Assembly (NCBI GenBank): GCA_964463505.1
Contig: CAYXDC010000125.1
Coordinates: 1 to 5,253, forward strand
Origin: JAJZSS01 sp964463505
Lineage (GTDB): Bacteria; Chloroflexota; Anaerolineae; Anaerolineales; UBA4823
Direction: 5' to 3'
DNA: 5,253 bases
Below are positions 1 to 5,215 of this stretch, in pieces. Every line of letters begins with the position of its first letter. The first letter of the stretch is position 1. The notes below the pieces were generated by a model. It was not told the origin of the DNA. It was given only the letters and a program-made list of their open reading frames with translations, and did no database searches. The position numbers and the translations under genes are program-made.

Positions 1-1
1 C

Positions 2-754
2 CGCTACAGCGGGTTGATCCCCAACGTGGTGGTGCTGGTAGCGACCGTGCGGGCGCTGAAAATGCATGGTGGCGGGCCGAAAGTTGTGGCGGGTAAGCCG
101 CTGGCCCCAGAATATACCGAAGAGAACCTGGAATTGCTGAAAGCAGGCTTGGGCAACATGCAGGTGCATATCAAGAACGCCTTGCGCTTCGGCGTGCCGG
201 TGGTTGTAGCGGTCAATTCCTTCGCCACAGATACCCAGGCAGAAGTTGAACTGGTGCGCCAGGGAGCCCTGGATGCTGGCGCCGAAGATGCTGTAGTTGC
301 TCGGCACTGGATGGAAGGCGGCGATGGCGCTAAAGCGCTGGGTGAAGCAGTGATTGCAGCCGCAGAAAAACCCAGCAATTTCAAGTTCCTGTACGATCTT
401 GATCTCTCGATCAAAGAAAAGATTGAGATTATCTGTAAAGAGATCTACGGCGCAGACGGTGTGGACTATACCCCCGAGGCAGAAACCAAGATTGCGCTCT
501 ACAACAAGCTTGGTTTTGACAAATTGCCCCTGTGCATGGCCAAAACCCACTTAAGCCTCAGCCATGATGCAACCCTGAAGGGTGTGCCCAAGGGCTTCCG
601 TGTGCCGATCCGCGATATCCGCGCTTCAGTTGGCGCAGGCTTCCTCTACCCGCTGCTGGGCACCATGCGCACCATGCCCGGCTTGCCGGCCCGCCCGGTG
701 TTCTACGATGTAGACCTGGATCTGGAAACCAACCGGGTGCTGGGCCTGTTCTAG
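2..754 (+). CDS. fhs: Formate--tetrahydrofolate ligase (5'-truncated by window edge)
   Basis: C-terminal ~250 residues of formyltetrahydrofolate synthetase, a cytoplasmic enzyme that joins formate to tetrahydrofolate at the cost of ATP, giving 10-formyl-THF. This is the entry step of the Wood-Ljungdahl methyl branch and also feeds purine synthesis. The frame is open from base 2 and the start lies outside the window; the TTG at 14 is an internal leucine. Family landmarks seen: RYSGL near the left edge, ATVRALKMHGG, VVVAVNSFATDT, LPLCMAKTHLSLSHD, GFRVPIRDIRASVGAGF, then TMPGLPARP and a C-terminus ending in VLGLF. The whole family is about 550-560 residues, so a little under half is present and it ends where expected. 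No frameshift or missing motif is visible. A strong terminator follows 22 bp after the stop, so this is the last gene of its transcript. The family assignment is near certain; use in acetogenesis versus formate oxidation cannot be decided here. Confidence 0.97.
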   Translation, partial: RYSGLIPNVVVLVATVRALKMHGGGPKVVAGKPLAPEYTEENLELLKAGLGNMQVHIKNALRFGVPVVVAVNSFATDTQAEVELVRQGALDAGAEDAVVARHWMEGGDGAKALGEAVIAAAEKPSNFKFLYDLDLSIKEKIEIICKEIYGADGVDYTPEAETKIALYNKLGFDKLPLCMAKTHLSLSHDATLKGVPKGFRVPIRDIRASVGAGFLYPLLGTMRTMPGLPARPVFYDVDLDLETNRVLGLF

Positions 755-775
755 CCTAACTGATTTTGTTGACGG

Positions 776-810
776 GAAGGCATCCGGATGTGCTCCGGGT
801 GCCTTCTTTT
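776..810 (+). terminator. Intrinsic terminator of fhs
   Basis: A 13-bp stem pairs 776-788 with 794-806 around a 5-nt loop (tgtgc). It has a single T-G wobble (783 with 799) and is followed by a T-rich run (807-810). The position just after the fhs stop and the stem strength make this a convincing Rho-independent terminator. It separates fhs from the downstream DUF1638-RACE operon. Confidence 0.92.
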
Positions 811-875
811 ATCGATGTTACTGCGTGTAGCCACTAGCGATCAAAACAATCTTGGCTGAAGAAAATGGCAGCTCT

Positions 876-884
876 TGATACAAT
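876..884 (+). promoter_or_regulatory. Extended -10 promoter for the DUF1638-RACE operon
   Basis: TGATACAAT matches the extended -10 pattern TGnTATAAT with one mismatch. No good -35 hexamer is present at 16-18 bp spacing (CTGAAG at 17 bp), which is tolerable for extended -10 promoters. The predicted transcript starts near 891, giving a leader of about 28 nt before the ATG at 919. It would exclude the upstream ATG at 865, which agrees with the start chosen from the ribosome binding site. Confidence 0.55.
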
Positions 885-905
885 AGGGCTACTTATCTTC
901 AAAGC

Positions 906-910
906 AGAGG
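906..910 (+). promoter_or_regulatory. Ribosome binding site that fixes the DUF1638 start at 919
   Basis: AGAGG lies 8 nt before the ATG at 919. The alternative in-frame ATG at 865 has only a weak purine stretch before it. Starting there would add 18 residues that do not look like the family's usual beginning (a short strand followed by a Cys, as in PVVVLAC). Confidence 0.6.
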
Positions 911-918
911 TCTCAGGG

Positions 919-1608
919 ATGTCCCAGCCGGTAGTAGTATTAGCCTGTAAAGTATTCCAGCATTTGATCGAAAAATATCTGCCCCCAGGCCAATCCGGTA
1001 AAGTTATCTTCCTGGATTATGGTCTGCACCGTGTTCCGAACCAGTTACGGGAGGCTGTTCAGGATCAGTTAGACGACCTGAGCGAGCCCAGCCTGGTGAT
1101 CCTGGGTTATGGGTTATGTGGCAATGGCCTGAAAGGCATCCGCGCCGGGATGCATACGCTGGTGATCCCGCGCACCGATGATTGTATCGCCATCCTACTC
1201 GGCTCTTACCAGGCTTACAAAGAGATCTTCAGCCAGGAGCCAGGCACCTACTATCTGACCAAAGGCTGGCTGGAATCGGGAAGCAACCCCTTGAAAGAAT
1301 ACGAAGAGCTGCTGCTGAAATATGGACAGGAAAAAGCTGACCTGGTGATGGACCTGCAATATAAGAATTACAAGCGCCTGATATTTGTAGCCCACCAGCA
1401 ATCCGATCTGGATGCCTACCGCGCCCAGGCGCAGGAAGTGGCGCGTTACTGCGGGCGCTGGGGTATGGTGTATGAAGAAATCCTGGGCTCCGAAGTCTAT
1501 ATAGAAGAGCTGATGACCTGGGCGCAGCAGCCCCAGGATCCAGGTGAGGCTTTCCTGGTGGTGCCGCCCGGCGGCGAGCTGACTCAGGATAAATTTTTGC
1601 GGATGTGA
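919..1608 (+). CDS. DUF1638 family protein
   Basis: A 229-residue soluble protein recognised as DUF1638, a family without an established biochemical function that recurs beside corrinoid methyltransferases and their ATP-dependent reductive activators. Landmarks seen: VVVLACKVF at 5-13, LDYGLHRVP at 32-40, the glycine/cysteine motif GYGLCGNGLKG at 63-73, IPRTDDCIAILLGS at 83-96, and YYLTKGW at 111-117. Cysteines 10, 67 and 89 with His37 are plausible metal or cofactor ligands by analogy, but this is inference. The motif before Cys89 reads TDDC; from memory, family members more often have a His at the second position before the Cys. There is no signal peptide or membrane segment. The start at 919 is preferred over 865 because of the AGAGG site and the promoter at 876-884. 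The stop overlaps the Shine-Dalgarno of the RACE gene, so the two are very likely co-translated. The family call is firm; the role in corrinoid handling is inferred from neighbourhood. Confidence 0.88.
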   Translation: MSQPVVVLACKVFQHLIEKYLPPGQSGKVIFLDYGLHRVPNQLREAVQDQLDDLSEPSLVILGYGLCGNGLKGIRAGMHTLVIPRTDDCIAILLGSYQAYKEIFSQEPGTYYLTKGWLESGSNPLKEYEELLLKYGQEKADLVMDLQYKNYKRLIFVAHQQSDLDAYRAQAQEVARYCGRWGMVYEEILGSEVYIEELMTWAQQPQDPGEAFLVVPPGGELTQDKFLRM

Positions 1609-1615
1609 GGCGGTC

Positions 1616-3223
1616 ATGCCCAAAGTTACGGTGGTTTACGGCGAGAAAACAGCCATGGTAGACGTGCCCGTTGGCAGCCTACTGGGAGAAGCGATTGCGG
1701 CGACCGGCCTGCCATTGGAGCAGCCGTGTGCTGGCAGGGGCACCTGCGGGAAATGCAAGGTGTTGTGTGAGAGCGGGGTGGCCGCGCCAGATGAGGTGGA
1801 GCACGAGCATCTCACACCTGGCGAGCTGGCGCTCAACAATCGTCTGGCGTGCCGGGCGCGCATCGAAGATGACGCTCAGGTGGTACTCTCGCCAATCGTG
1901 GTGTATTCCAATAAGATCTTCCGCTCCAGCCAGCGATACAAAAGCAGCAGCGCGCCGCTGGGCCTGGCAATTGATTTAGGCTCCACAACCGTAGCCGCCT
2001 TCCTGACCATACTGGATACAGGGGATGTGCAGGCGGGTGGCGCGAGCTTGAACCAGCAAACTGTATATGGCGCGGATGTAATCTCGCGCCTGGCGGCCGC
2101 CCTCGACTCACCTGTGAATGCCGACCGGTTACAGCGCCTGGCGCTGGCTTCCATCAACCAGGCAGTAGATTCACTGAAGCTCGCAGAGCGGATCCGCAAA
2201 CGCATCGAGCGGGTGACAATCGTATGCAATGTTGCCATGCACCACCTGCTGGCACGCCTTCCGGTGCATAACCTGGCGCGCATGCCTTTCCAGCCATATA
2301 GCAAGCAGGCCATTCCGGATGCTTGGGAGCTGATGGGGGGTATATTCCCTGAAGGTGTGCAGGTGACTCTGCCTCCGATGATCGGGGGGTTTGTCGGCTC
2401 GGATGCCCTGGCATGCCTGGCATATTTTGACTTTGCCCATGCACCCGCGCCGATGGCAGCCATCGATCTGGGCACGAATGGGGAGGTGATGGTGACGGAT
2501 GGCAAACGCATCCTGACTGCCTCCACAGCCGCTGGGCCGGCCTTTGAGGGTGTGAATATCTCCTGCGGCACACGGGCGGTGGATGGGGCTATTGTGGGTG
2601 CGCACCTGGAAGGGAAACAGTTGGCGCTGCAAACCATTGCCAATGAGCCGCCAGTTGGGTTAACTGGTTCCGGTTTGCTGAGTGTGGTGCACGAGCTGCG
2701 TATGGGCGGGGCGATCGAGAAATCGGGGCGCATCAATCCGGCCTGGGTGACTGAAAACAGTCTTTCTGATAATGCCCAGGACACGCGCAGGATACCCCTG
2801 ACCGGAGATGGGCGACTGGCACTGACGCAGTGGGATATTCGCGAGCTGCAAAAAGCTAAAGGCGCCATCCGGGCAGCCGTCGAAGTTTTGATGAAGAACC
2901 TGGGTCTTCAGGCAGAAGATCTCCAGCGTTTAATCCTGACCGGATCCTTCGGGGGGCAGGTTGATATTGATAGTGTGCTCGAATTGGGGATGATCCCACC
3001 GGTGGGGCGTGAAAAAGTTGAGACGATCGCCAATGGGGCTGGCTTGGGCGCAGCCATGTTCCTGAGCGATGCTGGCTTTGCCTGGGGGATTGAGCTGGCA
3101 TTGATGAGCGAGCAGGTCGACCTGGACCAGGACCCAGCCTTTATTCAAAGTTACATCGATTCAATGGCGTTGGCGCCCAATGGGCGTGCGACCATCGGGC
3201 GTGCGACCAGTGGGCAGCGCTAA
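1616..3223 (+). CDS. [2Fe-2S]/ASKHA reductive activator of corrinoid-dependent enzymes (RACE)
   Basis: A 535-residue cytoplasmic protein that by family (RACo/RamA-related functional class, DUF4445 C-terminal domain) couples ATP hydrolysis to reduction of an inactive Co(II) corrinoid protein back to Co(I). Residues 1-92 form a plant-type ferredoxin domain with ligands Cys38, Cys44, Cys47 and Cys79 (C-x5-C-x2-C-x31-C). After a short spacer (about 93-115), an actin-like ATPase module begins with GLAIDLGSTTVAAF (116-129) and STASALNPQ-like/YGADVISR (about 144-158). The second phosphate motif is AAIDLGTNGEVMV (281-293), followed by GPAFEGVNISCGTRAVDGAI (307-326), QWDIRELQKAKGAI (405-418) and LTGSFGGQ (441-448). 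The start is fixed by TGAGG (1606-1610) 5 nt upstream, overlapping the DUF1638 stop; the genes are 7 bp apart. RACo is about 630 residues as I recall, so this is a compact version with little linker. The C-terminus carries a short GRAT repeat. The partner corrinoid protein is not visible; CFeSP or a methyltransferase corrinoid protein are candidates. Confidence 0.93.
   Translation: MPKVTVVYGEKTAMVDVPVGSLLGEAIAATGLPLEQPCAGRGTCGKCKVLCESGVAAPDEVEHEHLTPGELALNNRLACRARIEDDAQVVLSPIVVYSNKIFRSSQRYKSSSAPLGLAIDLGSTTVAAFLTILDTGDVQAGGASLNQQTVYGADVISRLAAALDSPVNADRLQRLALASINQAVDSLKLAERIRKRIERVTIVCNVAMHHLLARLPVHNLARMPFQPYSKQAIPDAWELMGGIFPEGVQVTLPPMIGGFVGSDALACLAYFDFAHAPAPMAAIDLGTNGEVMVTDGKRILTASTAAGPAFEGVNISCGTRAVDGAIVGAHLEGKQLALQTIANEPPVGLTGSGLLSVVHELRMGGAIEKSGRINPAWVTENSLSDNAQDTRRIPLTGDGRLALTQWDIRELQKAKGAIRAAVEVLMKNLGLQAEDLQRLILTGSFGGQVDIDSVLELGMIPPVGREKVETIANGAGLGAAMFLSDAGFAWGIELALMSEQVDLDQDPAFIQSYIDSMALAPNGRATIGRATSGQR
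3182..3211 (+). repeat. 15-bp tandem duplication at the 3' end of the RACE gene
   Basis: Two copies of a 15-bp unit beginning GGGCGTGCGACCA (3182-3196 and 3197-3211) differ only in their last two bases, and a decayed third start (GGGC) follows at 3212. They encode GRATI-GRATS-GQR at residues 523-535. The repeat stays in frame and lies after the conserved domain, so it probably reflects slippage in a tolerant tail. Confidence 0.8.
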
Positions 3224-3243
3224 ACCGGCGTAACACCCGCGTG

Positions 3244-4344
3244 CTACAGGGCTTTCGCTGCTGAGAGTGGCTGCGAAGGCCGTTCGGGCAGGCTATCCAG
3301 GCGGCGGGTCTTTTCCAGTTGTAAGACCCAGTTTGGACCCAGGATCTGGGCCGGGCTGAATGCTCCCGAACGGGGATTCTCCAGGACTTCTTCCAGGCAG
3401 CTCACTGCCGAGATGGCGGTAAGCTGGTAAGCGTCCATGGTTTCCAACCAGGCTTGAGCCACTTTCCCGTCACTATTGACGGCGCGCGCATATACCTGAG
3501 CGCCGCCACTCTGCATCGCTTCCAGACCTGGACCCTGTCCACCAGCACCTTGCCGGGATTGAAGCCAGCGACGCAGGCCAGGCATCTTCATAAGGGAGAC
3601 CGCCATACGCCCAAAATAACGCGCCAGTCGCACGGCTCCCGGTTTGAACGCCAGATAGGTGGTGATGTTGGGGATGCCCGTGGAGCGATAGGCGGTAGAA
3701 AGATCACCCCAGGGCACAGGCAGGACGATCCGTGAGCGGTCAGTGAAGCGCACGCGGCGCGCATCGAGCCCGATGGGATAACCCATTAAACGCCCACTGC
3801 GGCGAACTTGCCCACCCTGCGCCAGCATCTCAAGCATGGATTTACGTGTGCCAGCGCTGGATTGGCCGAGGGCTGCAATGGCGATAGCTAACTCGACCGG
3901 GTCTTCGATTTGAGAAGCGACATGCACCGCCAGACAATCACTGGGCACAACATCAAAGCCTGCCCCTGGCAAGAGCGTAATACCTTTACGTTGCGCGGAT
4001 AGATCCTGGTTAAAGATGTATTCAAAAACCGGCAGTTCGCCGGTAATATCGATGTAGTGGGCATGGCTGAGCAGGCAGGCTTCTAATACCGGGCGGAATG
4101 TATGGGTAAAGGGGCCAGCCGTGTGGATCACAGCCTGATAGGCGCTGAAAGAGTCTGCTAGACGGGCGGGAGAGCTCAGATCCAGAACAAGATGCTCCAG
4201 GCCGAGCTGATCAGCCAGTGGTACAAGACGCTCAGCGGTGCGGGCTGCCAGCACTGGACGATGACCGCGGCGCACGGCTTCCTGGGCAATCAGACGACCC
4301 GTGAATCCGGTTGCACCATAAATCAGCCACTTTGCCCGGCGCAT
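3244..4344 (-). CDS. Saccharopine dehydrogenase-like NAD(P)-binding oxidoreductase
   Basis: A 366-residue protein with an N-terminal Rossmann fold: WLIYGATGFTGRLIA (6-20) contains the G-x-x-G-x-x-G dinucleotide loop at 10-16. Further landmarks are VLAART (31-36), VIHTAGPF (72-79), HYIDITGE (96-103) and LLPGAGFDVVPSDCLA (124-139). These match the saccharopine dehydrogenase NADP-binding family in the branch of stand-alone reductases that includes trans-acting enoyl reductases and many uncharacterised proteins. The substrate cannot be read from the sequence, and a real lysine-pathway role is unlikely because the fold is shared widely. The start at 4344 is chosen for the GGAGGAG site just upstream; an in-frame ATG at 4362 would add 6 residues and a TTG at 4371 would add 9, both without a good site. 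It converges on the RACE gene with 20 bp between stops, so it is an independent unit. No signal peptide or clear membrane helix is seen. Confidence 0.85.
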   Translation of the reverse strand: MRRAKWLIYGATGFTGRLIAQEAVRRGHRPVLAARTAERLVPLADQLGLEHLVLDLSSPARLADSFSAYQAVIHTAGPFTHTFRPVLEACLLSHAHYIDITGELPVFEYIFNQDLSAQRKGITLLPGAGFDVVPSDCLAVHVASQIEDPVELAIAIAALGQSSAGTRKSMLEMLAQGGQVRRSGRLMGYPIGLDARRVRFTDRSRIVLPVPWGDLSTAYRSTGIPNITTYLAFKPGAVRLARYFGRMAVSLMKMPGLRRWLQSRQGAGGQGPGLEAMQSGGAQVYARAVNSDGKVAQAWLETMDAYQLTAISAVSCLEEVLENPRSGAFSPAQILGPNWVLQLEKTRRLDSLPERPSQPLSAAKAL

Positions 4345-4346
4345 TT

Positions 4347-4353
4347 CTCCTCC
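4347..4353 (-). promoter_or_regulatory. Ribosome binding site deciding the oxidoreductase start
   Basis: On the minus strand GGAGGAG ends 2 nt before the ATG at 4344 (the GGAGG core is 4 nt away). The spacing is slightly short, but this is the strongest Shine-Dalgarno near any candidate start, and the Rossmann strand then begins within a few residues, as usual in the family. Confidence 0.65.
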
Positions 4354-4385
4354 AGTGTTCATCCATTCCAACGATCAATGCGTAC

Positions 4386-4400
4386 TAATAATCTCTATTA
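4386..4400. repeat. Short dyad over the oxidoreductase promoter start point
   Basis: TAATA (4386-4390), a 5-bp centre, then TATTA (4396-4400) form a perfect 5-bp inverted repeat. It overlaps the -10 box and predicted start point of the minus-strand promoter. Its placement suits a repressor operator, but the arms are short and AT-rich, so chance is possible. Confidence 0.3.
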
Positions 4401-4425
4401 TATCTGATAAATACGTTGCAGTAAG
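4397..4425 (-). promoter_or_regulatory. Sigma70-type promoter of the minus-strand oxidoreductase
   Basis: On the minus strand a perfect TATAAT (4402-4397) is preceded after 17 bp by a weak -35, CTTACT (4425-4420, three of six matches). Transcription would start near 4390, giving a leader of about 45 nt to the ATG at 4344. The poor -35 suggests a moderate or activator-assisted promoter. Confidence 0.55.
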
Positions 4426-4568
4426 CAATATTTGGGTAAATTCTATGATCTATGGATAAAAAACGAAAGAACGTCGCATAAAATTAGTAATATATGTCAC
4501 TTGTCGAACAGCCGCAATTTTGCTATATTGTTCCCGATGTACTCGCATTGGGCCTGGATGCAACGTAT
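4411..4568. repeat. 10-bp inverted repeat plus 8-bp direct repeat flanking the divergent promoters
   Basis: ATACGTTGCA at 4411-4420 is the exact reverse complement of TGCAACGTAT at 4559-4568. In addition TGGGTAAA occurs in direct orientation at 4433-4440 and 4568-4575, next to each arm. The left arm falls in the spacer of the minus-strand promoter and the right arm about 30 bp downstream of the plus-strand -10. A shared regulator binding at both sites is one reading; coincidence is another. Confidence 0.4.
4501..4529 (+). promoter_or_regulatory. Sigma70-type promoter reading toward 4692-4736 terminator
   Basis: TTGTCG (4501-4506, four of six -35 matches), exactly 17 bp spacing, then TATATT (4524-4529, five of six) preceded by TG at 4521-4522, giving an extended -10. 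This is the best promoter in the window. Transcription should begin near 4536-4537. No protein gene follows before the terminator, so the first product is an RNA of about 200 nt. Confidence 0.62.
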
Positions 4569-4736
4569 GGGTAAACTCGAGACGGTACTAAATGAATTTA
4601 GATTCACTGGAAAGATGCGTGGTCTATGCGCCGCTGATCAGAAAATGGGGGCACAGCTGCGTTATCTTGCCGGGTGGAAAACCAGTTAATCAAACCTGTC
4701 CACACTGCTGGAACGAACCAGCCGGACGGGTTTTTT
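4536..4736 (+). ncRNA. Candidate structured RNA or cis-regulatory leader (~200 nt)
   Basis: The segment is bounded by a good promoter and a strong terminator and has no convincing reading frame. A long interrupted hairpin can be drawn by hand. P1 pairs 4601-4604 with 4688-4691 and 4606-4610 with 4682-4686 around one C/T mismatch, extendable by 4597-4599 with 4692-4694 past a bulged A. P2 pairs AAGAT (4612-4616) with ATCTT (4664-4668). P3 pairs 4629-4631 with 4659-4661 and 4633-4636 with 4654-4657 around one C/T mismatch, closing a 17-nt purine-rich loop. Two strongly one-sided internal loops (4617-4628 and 4669-4681) lie between the helices. I could not match it to a riboswitch or housekeeping RNA class I know. 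It may be a free small RNA or the leader of the HMA-like gene at 4820. Boundaries are inferred from the promoter and terminator. Confidence 0.45.
4692..4736 (+). terminator. Strong intrinsic terminator upstream of the HMA-like gene
   Basis: The outer stem pairs 4692-4701 with 4724-4733 (10 bp, one T-G wobble). The inner stem GCTGG (4707-4711) pairs with CCAGC (4718-4722) around a 6-nt loop; between them is a 5-nt by 1-nt internal loop. Six consecutive T residues (4731-4736) follow. The oxidoreductase upstream is on the other strand, so the only visible transcript for it to end is the one starting near 4536. Confidence 0.85.
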
Positions 4737-4819
4737 GTTTAGGCAACGGATCAGGTCATCATTCTCGCCAAAATAGGAGCTTATTCGCCGGATCGACCTA
4801 GAATATGAAAAGGTAAAAA

Positions 4820-5212
4820 ATGAAAACATACACGCTTGATCTCCCAACCCTGTACGGCGACCACCATGTAATCGAGGTGCGTCGCATCTTGCTTGCGCTG
4901 CCGGGTGTGAAGGATGTATACGCCAGTAGCGCCTTCCAGGTCGTGGAAGTGACCTACGATCCCGATCAGATAACAGAAGAGCAGATTGATATGCTCCTGG
5001 CTGAAGCCGGCTATGCTGGGGAATTAGAGATAGCGGCAGAAGCGATGGAGGCAGGTTACCTGCAGGATAATGTCTCGACATACTTCAGACATACTGCCTC
5101 TCATACCCTGACCCATGAATCGGTAAGCTTTAACCAAGAACCTGGCTTTAGTGGACGTCCTTTGTGGAACTGCCCCGGTGTCGGTGTGATGAAGACGAAA
5201 ATGGAGGACTAG
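4820..5212 (+). CDS. HMA-fold-like small protein lacking the CxxC site
   Basis: A 130-residue soluble protein. Residues 3-68 have the beta-alpha-beta-beta-alpha-beta pattern of heavy-metal-associated domains: TYTLDLPTLYGDHHVIEV, then RRILLALPGVKDVYAS, VVEVTYDPDQI, and EEQIDMLLAEAGY. The loop that normally carries CxxC reads LYGDHHV instead, so the usual Cu/Zn thiolate site is absent. After the domain, a tail contains H91-x3-H95-x3-H99 (helix-compatible spacing) and ends with FSGRPLWNCPGVGVM, holding the only cysteine (118). Metal binding by these His/Cys residues is inference. The start at 4820 is supported by AAAAGG (4808-4813) 6 nt upstream. It is followed 3 bp after its stop by another gene, so the two are probably an operon and partners. 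I do not recognise a named function; ordinary copper chaperone activity is unlikely without CxxC. Confidence 0.75.
   Translation: MKTYTLDLPTLYGDHHVIEVRRILLALPGVKDVYASSAFQVVEVTYDPDQITEEQIDMLLAEAGYAGELEIAAEAMEAGYLQDNVSTYFRHTASHTLTHESVSFNQEPGFSGRPLWNCPGVGVMKTKMED
5203..5207 (+). promoter_or_regulatory. Ribosome binding site of the last gene
   Basis: GGAGG lies 8 nt before the ATG at 5216, inside the final codons of the HMA-like gene. This nearly ideal signal is the main reason to call the 38-base fragment at the right edge a real gene start. Confidence 0.8.
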
Positions 5213-5215
5213 GCA

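Larger units (their letters stand above)
4345..4819. other. Long AT-rich intergenic region without a convincing protein gene
   Basis: This 475-bp gap contains short open frames on both strands, but none has a credible start signal or a recognisable protein, and the longest run through the terminator stem or begin at TTG. Its content is regulatory. From left to right: the leader and promoter of the minus-strand oxidoreductase, one arm of an inverted repeat (4411-4420), a plus-strand promoter (4501-4529), the other arm (4559-4568), a foldable RNA segment, a strong terminator (4692-4736), and about 80 bp of leader for the HMA-like gene in which I see no clear promoter. Confidence 0.7.

Noticed and set aside
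865..918. Upstream ATG extending the DUF1638 protein by 18 residues
   Set aside because: It has a weak ribosome binding site and lies upstream of the transcription start predicted from the extended -10 at 876-884; the ATG at 919 has AGAGG at good spacing and begins like the family.
1876..2868. 330-codon open frame on the minus strand
   Set aside because: It lies entirely inside the RACE gene, whose domains are unmistakable; the antisense frame is open because of GC-biased codon use and its translation resembles no protein I know.
3230..3247. Hairpin between the convergent genes as a bidirectional terminator
   Set aside because: Only 3+3 bp around a mismatch and a 4-nt loop, and no T-run on either strand; too weak to call a terminator.
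4432..4689. 85-codon plus-strand frame in the intergenic gap
   Set aside because: It begins at TTG without a ribosome binding site, crosses the promoter at 4501-4529 and the helices of the candidate RNA, and has no recognisable protein character.
4536..4736. Known riboswitch or housekeeping RNA (cobalamin, ZTP, THF, fluoride, c-di-GMP, SRP RNA, tmRNA, 6S)
   Set aside because: I looked for the conserved cores I remember for these classes and found none convincingly; an Infernal search would settle it.
4592..4801. 69-codon plus-strand frame with a CPHC motif
   Set aside because: It runs straight through the intrinsic terminator stem and T tract; the CxxC-like motif is encoded by the terminator's 5' arm and is most likely accidental.
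4686..5081. 131-codon minus-strand frame
   Set aside because: It is antisense to the HMA-like gene and the terminator, with composition typical of a shadow frame.
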